This document shows positions 34,101-45,833 of a DNA stretch of 64,000 nt, piece after piece (the first letter of the stretch is position 1; every line of letters begins with the position of its first letter). A program made the position numbers and the translations under genes. Origin of the DNA: Onthophagus taurus (lineage: Eukaryota > Arthropoda > Insecta > Coleoptera > Scarabaeidae); NCBI RefSeq assembly GCF_036711975.1, contig NC_091971.1, positions 18,979,501-19,043,500 of the forward strand, in the 5' to 3' direction. Below the pieces are notes generated by a model. It was not told the DNA's origin and ran no database searches. It worked only from the letters and a program-made list of their open reading frames with translations.

Positions 34101-37100
34101 CTCATTAAGATATCTCATTTATTTTTTGAGATACACCACATCTAATTTTGATCTTCTCGGTCAAATTTTTTCAACTCTTAACATACAGGCTGTAATTAAA
34201 AAAAATATAACAACCGAATTAATTGATATTAATAATTGAGCTTTCGCACATTAAAAGTAGATTAAATACGCTTTTAAGCCCTTTTGGTTTCATCACGATA
34301 TCTCAATTACTTCTTGAGATACATAAATTTCAATTTTTATAAATTCTCCGTTACAACAAAAATGCAGTGTTAGATTAAAAAAATCACAACAATCTGGGTT
34401 ATAAAAATTAAGAAATTATTTTTTGGGTGATGAATCTTGATTAAATTTATTTTAAAATGTTTATTATCTCATTAAGATATCTCGCTTATTTTTTGAGATA
34501 CAACACATTTAATTTTGATCTTTTCAATCAAATGTTTTCAATTCTTAACAAACAGGGTGTAATTAAAAAAACCATAACAACTGAATTAATCGAAATTAAA
34601 AATTGAGCTTTCTCACATTAAAACTAGGTCAAATTTGCTTTTAACCCCTTGTGGTTTCATCGCGATATCTCAATTGGTTCTTGAGATAGACAAATTTCAA
34701 TTTTTATAAACTCTGCGTTGCAACAAAAATGCAGAGTTATTAAAAAAAAATAACAATCCGGGTTATAAAAATTAAGAAATTGTTTTTTGGGTGATGAATC
34801 TTGATTAAATTTGATTTAAAATGTTTGTTATCTCATTAAGATATCTCACTTATTTTTTGAGATACACCACATTTAATTTTGATCTTCTCGATCAAATTTT
34901 TTCAACTCTTAACACACAAGGTGTAATTAAAAAAATCATAACAACCGAATTCATGAAAATTAAAAATTGAGCTTTCGTACATTAAAACTAGACTAAATTT
35001 GCTTTTAGCCCCTATTGGTTTCATCACGATATCTCAATTAGTTCTTGAGATAGATTAATTTCAATTTTTATAAATTCTCCGTTACAATAAAAATGCAGAG
35101 TTGGATTAAAAAAATCACAATAATCCGGGTTATAAAAATTAAGATATAATTTTCTAGGTGATAAATCTTGATTAAATTTGCTTTAAAATGTTTGTTATCT
35201 CATTAAGATATCTCATTTATTTTTTGAGATACAACACATTTTATTTTGATCTTTTCAATCAATTTTATTCAAGTCTTAACACACAGGGTGTAATTAAAAA
35301 AATCATAACAACCGAATTCATGAAAATTAAAAATTGAGCTTTCTTACATTAAAACTAGACTAAATTTGCTTTTAACCCCTTTTGGTTTCATCACGATATC
35401 TCAATTAGTTCTTGAGATAGATTAATTTCAATTTTTATAAATTCTCCGTTACAACAAAAATGCAGAGTTGGATTAAAAAAATCACAACAATCCGTGTTAT
35501 AAAAATTAAAAAATTATTTTTTGGGTGATAAATCTTCATCAAATTGGGTTTAGAATGTTTGTTATCTCATTAAGATATCTCACTTATTTTTTGAGATGCA
35601 ACACATTTAATTTTGATCTTTTTAATAAAATTTTTTCAACTCGTAACATACAGGGTGTAACTAAAAAAATCATAACAACCGAATTCATGATAATTAAAAA
35701 TTGAGCTTTCGTACATTGAAACTAGACTAAATTTGCCTTTAACCCCTTTTGGTTTCATCACGATATCTCAATTGGTTCTTGAGATAGACAAATTTCAATT
35801 TTTATAAACTCTGCGTTGCAACAAAAATGCAGAGTTATTAAAAAAAATAATCCGGGTTATAAAAATTAAGAAATTGTTTATTGGGTGATGAACCTTGATT
35901 AAATTTGATTTAAAATGTTTGTTATCTCATTAAGATATCTCACATATTTTTTGAGATACAACATATTTAATTTTGATATTTTCAATAAAATCTTTTCAAT
36001 TCTTAGCATACAGGGTGTAATTAAAAAAATCATAACAACCGAATTAATTGAAATTGAAAATTGAGCTTTCTCACATCAAAACTAGATTAAATTTGCTTTT
36101 AACCCCTTTTGGTTCCATCACGATATCTCAATTAGTTCTTGAGATACATAACTTCAATTTTTATAAATTTTCCGTTACAACAGAAATGCAGAGTTGGGCT
36201 AAAAAAATCACGACAATTTGGGTTATAAAAATTAAGAAATTATTTTATGGGTGATAAATCTTGATTAAATTTGCTTTAAAATGTTTGTTATCTCATTAAG
36301 ATATCTCATTTATTTTTTGAGATACAACACATTTTATTTTGATCTTTTCAATCAATTTTATTCAAGTCTTAACACACAGGGTGTAATTAAAAAAATCATA
36401 ACAACCGAATTCATGGAAATTAAAAATTGTGCTTTCTTACATTAAAACTAGACTAAATTTGCTTTTATCCCGTTTTGGTTTCATCACGATATCTCAATTA
36501 GTTTTTGAGATAGATTAATTTCAATTTTTATAAATTCACCGTTACAACAAAAATGCAGAGTTGGATTAAAAAAATCACAACAATCCGGGTTATAAAAATT
36601 AAAAAATTATTTTTTGGGTGATAAATCTTGATCAAATTTAGTTTAATATGTTTGTTATCTCATTAAGATATCTCACTTATTTTTTAAGATACAACACATT
36701 TAATTTTGATCTTTTCAATCAAATTTTTTCAAATCTTAACATACGGGGAATAATTAAAAATATCATGACAACTGAATTAACGGAAATTAAAAATTGAGCT
36801 TGCTTACATTAAAACTAGACAAAATTTGCTTTTAACCCCTTTTAGTTTCATCACGATATCTCAATTAGTTCTTGAGATACATACATTTTGTTCGTTATAT
36901 CTGAAGTCCATTATATCAAGGTTTCACTGTATATTAATTCTTTAATAATAACAGGTTTATTTTTTTATTATAACAACATATTTAATAATAGTTACCTTTA
37001 TATCCTTAAAAACTTCCGGACTTAAAACCCCAAATAGATTTCCACTAATTTTTAACTCTTGTAATTTATCTAATTGTTGAAAAACGCTTGGTGGCATTTC

Positions 37101-37601
37101 TTGCATTTTATTCCTTTGAATCGATAAAATCCTCAACTCCTTTAAATATCGAAAAGTTCCACTGGGCAACGAATAAATTCGATTATCGTCCAAATAAAGT
37201 TCTTGCAAAAAATTCAATCCATTAAAATTGTGATCTAAAGGTTGCGTAATATTATTTTGGGATAGATCCAAAATAAGCAATCGTTTCAATCCGTAAAAGA
37301 AATGTTGGCCGAGAATGGGAACGTTCGATTTCGTAATATGGATCTCTTCCAAATTGGTAAAAGTTCTAATATTGGGACTCATCGTTAGTGCGTTTAAATT
37401 GTCATCGGGAGCGGTGATTCTTAAGACTTGAACTGAGGTTTCCATTTCGGTTAATGATAATGGCCCACTCATTCCACCCTCTTTACATTCGACAGATTTT
37501 CTTCCTCGCAAGTCCAAATAACAGGAGCAATTCGTTGGACATCTTGCTTCGATTAAAACCGCCGAAATCAGAAATATTAATGTTAGGGAATGTGTAGTCA
37601 T
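31148..37601 (-). CDS. Leucine-rich repeat type I transmembrane protein, 2 exons, 590 aa
   Basis: Exon 1 is 36996-37601 and exon 2 is 31148-32314; the splice is GT/AG in phase 0, giving 590 residues. A signal peptide (about 1-19) is followed by an LRR N-terminal cap CPTNCSCYLDL, about 12-14 leucine-rich repeats (for example LKRLLILDLSQNNI, LQELYLDDNRIYSLPSGTF, LTLNLAGNYLSMIP), and a C-terminal cap with DFNPWSCDLCYIFPL and later cysteines. One membrane segment (about 497-520, GIIAAGASVVLLVLTILSIL) and a 70-residue cytoplasmic tail with acidic and basic clusters follow. This is a cell-surface recognition or adhesion receptor by architecture; there are no Ig, FN3 or TIR domains. I cannot assign an ortholog. 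Its only visible intron (4.7 kb) is filled by a satellite-bearing transposon, and a second array of that satellite lies upstream. Confidence 0.93.
32591..32646. repeat. CTAG-rich microrepeat
   Basis: Irregular tandem copies of motifs such as AACACTAG, CACTAGAG and TACTAGAAAC within 56 bases. It lies in the left subterminal part of the pogo-like shell, before the satellite begins. Confidence 0.7.
32660..36895 (+). repeat. 365-bp satellite array, about 11-12 units, inside LRR intron
   Basis: The landmark ACAGGGTGTAATTAAAAAAA and relatives recur near 33453, 33820, 34185, 34550, 34915, 35284, 35650, 36010 and 36376, about 365 bases apart. Each unit has two related halves of about 180 bases, each with GATTAAATTTGCTTT, then GATATCTCA with a facing TTGAGATA, then an ATTAAAAAAATCAYAACAAYCSG-like stretch, so the monomer is an old dimer. 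Short open frames in it (such as 36048-36254) are not genes. Confidence 0.93.
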
Positions 37602-38622
37602 CCTAAAAAGAAATAAAAGAAAATTAGTGTCATAACATTTAAGGAGTCATTTCACCCTGTATAGTGAATTGTCACACGTTGTAATAGATCCATTAGTTCT
37701 AATAGGAACCTCACCCAAAAAAAAAATATAAAAGGGAGAGCAATTAGCTCGTAATTCGATCAAGTACCGGAAAGACGACCGTTAAATTCAATTATATATG
37801 AAGTGCAATAATGTGAAAGGATAGTCACAAAGGTTAATAAATAAGGTTTTTATTTCAAAGAATTAAACGTCAAATTGACGTTTTAAATGTCAATACATTG
37901 TAAATAAGAATAAATTTTTGATTTCCGTATGGAAGTGATATTTTATTCAGATAGCGTACGTTTGGTAACGATACATTTAACTGTTTAGTTTTATTTTTTT
38001 TTTGTTTTGGTGTTCTAAACAGGATGCACATCCCTTATCCGATATCATCGTATCCAGTTATTAGATACCGTTTTAGATTTTCGTTCGTCACATGAATTCT
38101 TTATGTACCACGTGCATCGCTGCGGTTCTTCTCTCCGTTTAATAGCCGATCCCGATTCATGTTAACACAGGAAGCGTCATAAAAACGATATTATCTTATG
38201 TATATTATTCGAAAAGGTCGCCGTTCGGATCAAATTCTTCGAAAAACACCTCCACAAAGAGACCGGAGAGTTACGTGATTTGCGGCTTCGGTGTCTCGTT
38301 TCTTATAGTTTCAATATCAGCTTTCAAATCAAATTAAATTATTTTCCGTTTTAGTAATTTTTTATGTTGATTAATTTTTTGTTGTAAACGTTCGTTTGAG
38401 ATTCGAAAGATCTCGAACAGATGCCTCTTATTTGTCGAAGAAACAACAACATCTGGAAGACTTACAGTTTTTTTCTGTTTTCTGGGAAAACATTTTTACT
38501 GAATCTCTGTTAACATCTTGGAAATTGCTATATGATGCGAATTTAATTATTTGATGAGGCAGAAAATAAAATTCTTGTATAAATTTTGTACATATTAATT
38601 TTTTATGCGGTTGATTCTATGA
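37602..38622. other. LRR gene 5' flank, unique sequence
   Basis: Non-repetitive DNA upstream of the LRR start. 38020-38480 is less AT-rich, with many CG dinucleotides, and is a candidate 5' UTR exon or promoter for the minus-strand LRR gene. On the plus strand a TATAAAAG box-like sequence lies at about 37728, but no plus-strand coding frame follows. No splice junction could be fixed. Confidence 0.35.
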
Positions 38623-38822
38623 ATTTTTACATACTTTGTCTCTCTAACTTAAAAATACACTCTGTTATGTTGAATTGCGTTTTATAATTTTTTTAATTAA
38701 ACAATTAGCTAAAAATATAACCATTTGTTGGTAATCTCTCACATTTTGAATCAAAATCTATGTCTTCAGTATATAGAATTATGTGCTTCTATTACTACTT
38801 AAATGCATTAAATAACTAAATA
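38623..38822 (+). repeat. Left copy of duplicated flank around second 365-bp array
   Basis: Matches 41647-41878 in the same orientation, starting ATTTTTACATACTTTGTCTC and including TTGAATTGCGTTTTATAA and AATTATGTGCTTCTATTACT. The sequence is not satellite, so it is a direct duplication of flanking DNA on either side of the array. The right copy has an extra stretch of about 32 bases after CCATTTGT. Confidence 0.88.
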
Positions 38823-38879
38823 GTTTTTAAGGTTTTGGATTCAACAAGTGCAAAATTTATTGACTCACTGTAAAGCATA

Positions 38880-41655
38880 GTGAACCAATTTTAATTTTTA
38901 TAAATTCTCCGTTACAACAAAAAGTCAGACAGAGTTGAATTAAAAAAATCACAACAATCTGGGTTATAAAAATTAAGAAATTATGTTTTGGGTGCTGCAT
39001 CTTGATCAAATTTGCTTTAAAATGTTGGTTATCTCATTAAAATATCTCACTTAGTTTCTGAGATACTACACATTTAATTTTGATTCTGTCAATCACATTT
39101 TTTCAACTCTCAACATACAGGGAGTAATTAAAAAAATCATAACAACCGGATTAATTGAAATTAAAAATTGAGCTGTCTCACATTAAAACTAGATCAAATT
39201 TGCTTTTAACCCCTTTCAGTTTCGTCACGATATCTCAATTAGTTCTGGAGATACATAAATTTCAATTTTTATAAATTCTTCATTGTGACAAAAATGCAGA
39301 GTTAGATTAAAAATATCACAACAATCCGGGTTTTAAAAATTAAGAAATTATGTTTTGGTTGATGAATCTTGATTAAATTTGCTTTAAAATGTTGGTTATC
39401 TCATTAAGATATCTCACTTAGTTTCTGAGATACTACACATTTAATTTTGATTCGGTCAATCACATTTTTTCAACTCTCAACATACAGGGAGTAATTAAAA
39501 AAATCATAGCAACCGAATTAATCGAAATTAAAAATTGAGCTATCTCACATTAAAACTAGATCAAATTTGCTTTTAACCCCTTTCAGTTTCATCACGATAT
39601 CTCAATTAGTTCTGGAGATACATAAATTTCAATTTTTATAAATTCTTCATTGTAACAAAAATGCAGAGTTGGATTAAAAATATCACAACAATCCGGGTTA
39701 TAGAAATTAAGAAATTATTTTTTTGGTAATGAATCTTGATTAAATTTGGTTTAATATGTTTGTTATCTCATTCAGATATCTCACTTAGTTTCTGAGATAC
39801 TACACATTTAATTTTGATTCGGTCAATCACATTTTTTCAACTCTCAACATACAGGGAGTAATTAAAAAAATCATAGCAACCGAATTAATCGAAATTAAAA
39901 ATTGAGCTATCTCACATTAAAACTAGATCAAATTTGCTTTTAACCCCTTTCAGTTTCATCACGATATCTCAATTAGTTCTGGAGATACATAAATTTCAAT
40001 TTTTATAAATTCTTCATTGTAACAAAAATGCAGAGTTAAATTAAAAATATTACAACAATCCGGGTTTTAAAAATTAAGAAATTATGTTTTGGTTGATGAA
40101 TCTTGATTAAATTCGGTTTAAAATGTTGGTTATCTCATTCAGATATCTCACTTAGTTTCTGAGATACTACACATTTAATTTTGATTCGGTCAATCACATT
40201 TTTTCAACTCTCAACATACAGGGAGTAATTAAAAAAATCATAGCAACCGAATTAATCGAAATTAGAAATTGAGCTATCTCACATTAAAACTATATCAAAT
40301 TTCCTTTTAACCTCTTTCAGTTTCATCACGATATCTCAATTAGTTCTTGAGATACATAAATTTCAATTTTTATAAATTCTTCATTGTAACAAAAATGCAG
40401 AGTTGGCTTAAAAATATCACAACAATCCGGGTTATAAAAATTAAGAAATCATTTTTTGTGTGATGAATCTTGATTAAATTTGCTTTAAAATGTTGGTTAT
40501 CTCATTAAGATATCTCACTTAGTTTTTGAGATACTACACATTTAATTTTGATTCTGTCAATCACATTTTTTCAACTCTCAACATACAGGGAGTAATTAAA
40601 AAAATCATAACAACCGAATTAATTGAAATTAAAAATTGAGCTGTCTCACATTAAAACTAGATCAAATTTGCTTTTAACCCCTTTCAGTTTCATCACGATA
40701 TCTCAATTACTTCTTGAGATACATAAATTTCAATTTTTATAAATTCTTCATTGTAACAAAAATGCAGAGTTGGATTAAAAATATCACAACAATCCGGGTT
40801 ATAGAAATTAAGAAATTATTTTTTGGGTAATGAATCTTGATGAAATTTGGTTTAAAATGTTTGTTATCTCATTCAGATATCTCACTCAGTTTTTGAGATA
40901 CAACACGGTTAATTTTAATCCTGTCAAGGAAATTTTTTCAACTCTTAACATACAGGGTGTGATTAAAAAAATCATAACAATCGAATTAATCAAAATTAAA
41001 AATTGAGCTTTAAAATTGCTTTTAACTCCTTTCAGTTTCATCGTGATATCTCAATTGGTTCTTGAGATAGATAAATTTCAATTTTTATAAATTTTCTGTT
41101 ACAATAAAAATGCAGAGTTGGATTAAAAGAATCACAACAATCCGGGTTATAAAAATTAAGAAATCATTTTTTGTGTGATGAATTTTGATTAATTTTACTT
41201 TAAAATGTTTGTTATCTCATTAAGATATCTCATTCACTTTTTGAGATACAACACATTTAATTTTGACCTTCTCAATCAAATTTTTTCAAGCCTTAACATA
41301 CAGGGTGTAATTAAAAAAATCATAACAACCGAATCAATGGAAATTAAAAATTGAGCTTTCTCACATTAAAACTGGATTAAATTTGCTTTTAACCCCTTTT
41401 GGATTCATCGCGATATCTCAATTAGTTCTTGAGATACATCAATTTGAATTTTTATAAATTCCTTGTTGTAACAAAAATGCAGAGTTGGATTAAAAAAATC
41501 CCAATAATCCGGGTTGTAAAAATTAGGAAATTATTTTTTGGGTGATGAATCTTGATTAAATTTGCTTTAAAGTGTTTGTTATCTCATTAAGATATCTCAC
41601 TAATTTTTTGAGATATAACACATTTAATTTTGATCTTCTCAATCAAATTTTTACA
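38880..41655 (+). repeat. Second 365-bp satellite array, about 7.5 units, upstream of LRR gene
   Basis: Same family and orientation as the intronic array. ACATACAGGGAGTAATTAAA recurs near 39113, 39480, 39848, 40214 and 40580, then as ACATACAGGGTG at about 40948 and 41298, a period of 366. Internal units are more alike than those in the intron and share variants such as TTCTTCATTGTAAC, so they expanded locally. There are no inverted termini; instead it is bracketed by a duplicated 200-230-bp flank. Confidence 0.93.
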
Positions 41656-41878
41656 TACTTTGTCTCTCTAAATTAAAAATAAACTCGGTTTTGTTGAATT
41701 GCGTTTTATAATTTTTTTGATTAAACGATTAGCTAAAAATATAACCATTTGTCTAGTAAAGTACAAAAAGTAACAAAAATTATGGAAATCTCTCACATTT
41801 TGAATCAAAATCTATGTGTTCAGTATACAGAATTATGTGCTTCTATTACTACTTAAATGCCTTTAAATAACTAAATAC
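41647..41878 (+). repeat. Right copy of duplicated flank around second 365-bp array
   Basis: Direct copy of 38623-38822. The last satellite unit breaks off at CAAATTTTT, where the satellite and the flank share the bases ATTTTT, a possible microhomology junction. Confidence 0.85.
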
Positions 41879-44330
41879 TTATAAGTATATATGCAAGAAA
41901 TTGAAAAACATTACTCTGGGATGAAAGAAGCAGTTATGGCCATAGTATTGCTGCGTTGCAGTTATCTGTACTACAACATATCTAACGATAGGTAACCTGG
42001 ACTGATCTACAAGTATTTTTTGAATGAGATACAGCATATCAAGATGGTGTTAGATTCTTCTCGCACCAATGGATAAATGAGGGAGTATATTGACAGAATG
42101 AACATTTCTTGCTTGACTACAAGTACTACCACCGAAGATGGAGGTGAATGTAATTCGAAACTAAATTAGGTGCAATGCTAACACGATGTGACAATAAAGA
42201 CAGCGTTATATAGATATTTAAATTTAAACAAAATGGTCCAAATGATAATCCGTTGGCAATAGAAATAACTGAACTTAATGAAAAATTGAAGAAAAGAGGT
42301 GAACATCTGGCTGGGGAATTACTGACAGAGGTAGGATTAGCATGAAGGATTGATATGACAAAATAAGGAAGAAACCGAATGTAGTCAAGGTAGAAAACCT
42401 AAATTACATATACAATTATAAAGTTTTGTAGCTGCAGACCGTTTAAAGTCAGTGTTACCGAAAGTAAGTGGATGTTCCAATATAGAGTAACTTAAGCAGA
42501 GTGTTTGGAGTAATGTTTTTTAGCTATGAAAATATAAGATACTTTAATACATTTTGGGAACCTCTAATTTGACTATTCGTGCCGCTCCCAAAATACAATT
42601 TCAAGAAGAAAATTATTACTTCATACTTGCCAGGGATAATATACTAAGTTGATATAAAAACGCATGTTAAAATAGAAAGAAAGATTAATCTTAGTATACA
42701 CAGATGAGTCATGAACTGGTTTGATCTGATTTTCAACACCACAGTGTTTAATTATGTATTAATTCATAAATTACATTATTTGACAGCCAAAAACTCCCAT
42801 ATCAAATTTATGAACGAAGATTACTTAATGTGACTCACCATATAAAAACAAACTCAATAATTAATAACATCGCTATAATCATAACAAAAACTTTTAGAAA
42901 AGATTATCAAGACTTAAAACTTCAAAACGAAGAAAGCTAATGATTTGGTGATGTAAGTGCACATACAGAAATATACTTTATATTGCTTTTGGGATACCCT
43001 CGTAATAAAAAGTTGGATAAATAACAATACACGATTAATGTGTTCTACTAATTTTATATTTAAATATAAAATTTCAATCAAACCGGAACTGGTACTTTAT
43101 TGTTCACATATCTAGTTTTTTGATTGAAACTGGCAGTATAAATTTAGAATAAATTAACGTAATATGGCGGCAAAATTACGTAATAGGAAGTGTTACTTTA
43201 TCCCGAAAATTCAGCTGTATTTTGTAATTTCTTTTTTTTAATTACAATTATCATTTTTCCTCCAAAAAGCAAAAATGTTTCGGACGAAGATGCCTCTACG
43301 CAACGTAGACCAACTTATAGACCAATTAACACTATTAATGGTTATGATAAGCCATAGTAATATTCAATTCAAAAAGGTCGAAAATTCTAAACGGAACACC
43401 CTGTAGTTGATAAGATTGTCAAATGAATTAAGATGATAATTTGCGTTAAAACTTACCTCTATACTAAATTGTACCCTTGAGAAGTTATGGACCTTCAAAG
43501 TTGGGTGTTAAAGTTTTAAAATCAGATTCCATATGAAATGATGTAGTAATGTATTAAATTTGCCAAAAGGTTAAAAAAATCTGTTAAAATTTGGGGGATC
43601 AGTAACCAACCTTTTGAAATGCCTCTCGAAATTGGTCTCAACTTGTTACCAATTTGGTACACTCATGACGTATACTAAATTTGGTTTTTCTAGCTTAATG
43701 CAATACTGACATATTGAATGTTTTAAAAATTTAAGATCCAACTTTGAAGGCCTATCAAATCATTAAATCATTTTAATTCATTCTCCTCTACTTGCTCTAT
43801 GTCGGTTCTTATGGGAATCACCCTGTATAGTGAATTTTCGTTGATATTAATAAATTTATCAAAATCATACATAAATTGGCAAAATCATTTATTTTATTAA
43901 TAGCCCATGGAATAGATAAAAAGCATAACGCCAACAAGTTTTCATGTTACTTAAGAATCTGCTTACGAATTATTTTTATCAGTTAGATTGTGCTCAGGAA
44001 ATTCTTCCGAAGTCATTTATCAACAACTAAATTCCATATGTCGAGACTATAGTGTTAGAACAAATTGGTTGAGACCATAGAGACCATTGCGTAATCTGAC
44101 AGAAAATGTAAGGAGGATTTATAACGAATGGTCAAAAATTGTAGCGATAGGAATATTAGAGTCATGCAAAAAAGGATATAAATACAAGACTTATACGATT
44201 TTAATTAAGAACTAAGACTACAAAAAGTGCAAGTTTCTAACTAAAAGATGATCATTGAAACATCACTTCACCCAAGTATACCTACAAATATCAAATCATA
44301 ATGACCGTCAAAAATCGGGCATCATAGGTG
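41879..44330. other. Degraded noncoding region with dispersed repeat pieces
   Basis: No gene recognised. 41900-43000 has scattered short frames, including ERLILVYTDES near 42685, which faintly resembles an RNase H start but has no support around it. 43430-43480 (reverse) and 43760-43840 share a stretch with 10411-10500 (TTAGTATAGAGGTAAGTT; GTCGGTTCTTATG), so parts are dispersed repeats; two CCCTGTA(G/T) motifs mark possible element ends near 43400 and 43830. Confidence 0.4.
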
Positions 44331-44334
44331 TCAT

Positions 44335-44982
44335 AGTTTGGATTTTCGAAAATAACTCTGAAAATTACACTGGTTTTGAGTTTTGTAATCGTCAAAACTT
44401 TTTTTCTGCCTGCTAAATTCTTCATTCGCTTTAATAACAAAAGATAGACTGTCTCCAACGCGCCGTGATTGCTTCTGCATACGAACGAGAGCTGTTATGA
44501 TGGTTGTCGTCTGTAAGATCTTCACTTTCACTGCTTTTATCTCAAGTCTCTTCAGCTTAGATAACAATATCGTTGTCAACGAGAATTTCATAGCCTAGAT
44601 CAAGCCTAGATCATTTTTGTTCATATTCAACCATTTCGTAGCAACAGATTCGTCAGAATCATGAAAATCATAAACTAACAATTCCTTTGTTGTGAATCTC
44701 ATGAATCGGCTAGCATGTAACGTTGAAAGATTCGTCTTTTAAATTTAGTTTCTTGGAAAACTCAACAATACTTCTTACATTATCTTCAGCTAAAAGAATC
44801 CTAAATTGTAGAAATTTTCTGTCACCACTAGCATTTGTACAAATCATCGCTGTATATTGTTCCGTACGTACATTAAAAGCTGGAGCAGCTTTTTCTCGGC
44901 GACAAATTAAGGATTTTCGAGGAAGAACTTTCCAATTTATCCTTGTTTCGTTGTCGCTTCTGAGTAAACCACAAATACACAT
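44335..44982 (-). pseudogene. Tigger/Jerky-type transposase remnant
   Basis: The minus strand opens with ETRINWKVLPRKSLICRREKA and AAPAFNVRTEQYTAMICTNASGD, the region just after the first catalytic aspartate in the DDE_1 domain of Tigger/Jerky proteins (ETxLxWKxLPxKTLxxRxEK, APGxKxxKxRxTxLxxxNAxG). It then jumps to DNVRSIVEFSKKL, implying an internal deletion of the remaining catalytic part, and ends in an acidic C-terminal stretch (about 44600-44340) broken by stops. Confidence 0.7.
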
Positions 44983-45475
44983 CCTCTAGTGAGCCTAGCG
45001 GCTTGTTGTTTACAGTTCTTGTTCTCCTTCGTTAGGATCCATCATCTTCTGATCTAGGCTTCTTCTTTAATCCATATGGTTCTGTCATTTGAAAGAATGT
45101 AGCTTGGATACAAAATTCAAAGTGTCGTCTTTATTTTTTTCTTGTGTTCTTGTCAGTCATTGTAGCCTTTCTTATTTAAAAAGTTTAACCCTTCTCGTGT
45201 CTACTCAAAATCTCCACTTTACTTACAATAGTACTGCATATAGATATTGTACAAAGAAACTAAAGCTGAGGGAGCAACGCTGACAAAAGATTATCCCCAA
45301 TTACTGCTTATTATAGTATTGAGATTCTTCATGGTGTTCTATCCCTTAGAAATTCTATATTATACGTGCTCCAGCAGTTTGGAGTTAGTTTATTGTTAAA
45401 TGTAATCAATACACTGGAAAGTAAATGTAAAAGAATATTTATAAAAACAAATATAAAAGAAAATATAGGTTTCGA

Positions 45476-45833
45476 CAGATCTATTTATTGTTGTTTTAGA
45501 ATAAAACTAAAAATAAACTTTTTTTTTTAGTGTCGTCGAAGAAATTAAATTTACAGTTTCCTGTGAATTACAGTACTATAGCTAAAAATTAAAAAAACAT
45601 ATTTCTCCAATCTAAAACAATGCAATCCATTAAATATTTCCGTATTAACAGTTGGTGTAATAAACATAATTATTTGTTTTTAAATACCAGAAAAATAATA
45701 CCCCGTAATTTAAATACCGCCCCGTAATTTACAGGAATCTGTAAATTTCATTTCTTCGACGTCACTAGATTTCGGCGGTGTTCAGAAATTTTATAAAAAA
45801 AGTTAATTTTTAGATTTATTCTAAAACAATAAG
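45476..45833. mobile_element. MITE, copy 2 of the 9527-10022 family
   Basis: Begins AGATCTATTTATTGTTGTTT and GAATAAAACTAAAAATAAAC, ends with the inverted GATTTATTCTAAAACAATAA, and carries TTTACAGTTTCCTGT near the inner ends of its arms. Sequence immediately right (GCGCTTTGAGGTTTTCGACA) matches the inverted form of 5643-5665 in the outer SCAP-intron element, so the MITE apparently sits in a second, mostly lost copy of that element. Confidence 0.8.

Larger units (their letters stand above)
32357..36929. mobile_element. 4.6-kb TA-flanked pogo-like shell filled with satellite (LRR intron)
   Basis: Left end CAATAAAACCTCGATGAAAT (32357 on) and right end in reverse CAGTGAAACCTTGATATAAT (36929 back) are inverted repeats of about 25 bases, continuing with GGACT. 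Both lie next to TA. They resemble pogo/Tigger termini (CAGT-AAACCTCGAT-). There is no transposase inside. After about 300 bases of unique sequence, including a CTAG-rich microrepeat, the interior is the 365-bp satellite array. Its right edge runs almost to the right terminus. Confidence 0.7.

Noticed and set aside
36048..36254. 68-codon open frame
   Set aside because: It lies wholly inside a 365-bp satellite unit and is not kept open in neighbouring units.
37727..37760. Plus-strand promoter with TATAAAAG
   Set aside because: No coding frame or spliced gene follows on the plus strand; kept only as a remark in the LRR 5' flank.
42660..42720. RNase H-like start (LVYTDES)
   Set aside because: Only seven residues resemble the motif and no other RNase H residues or LINE blocks follow.
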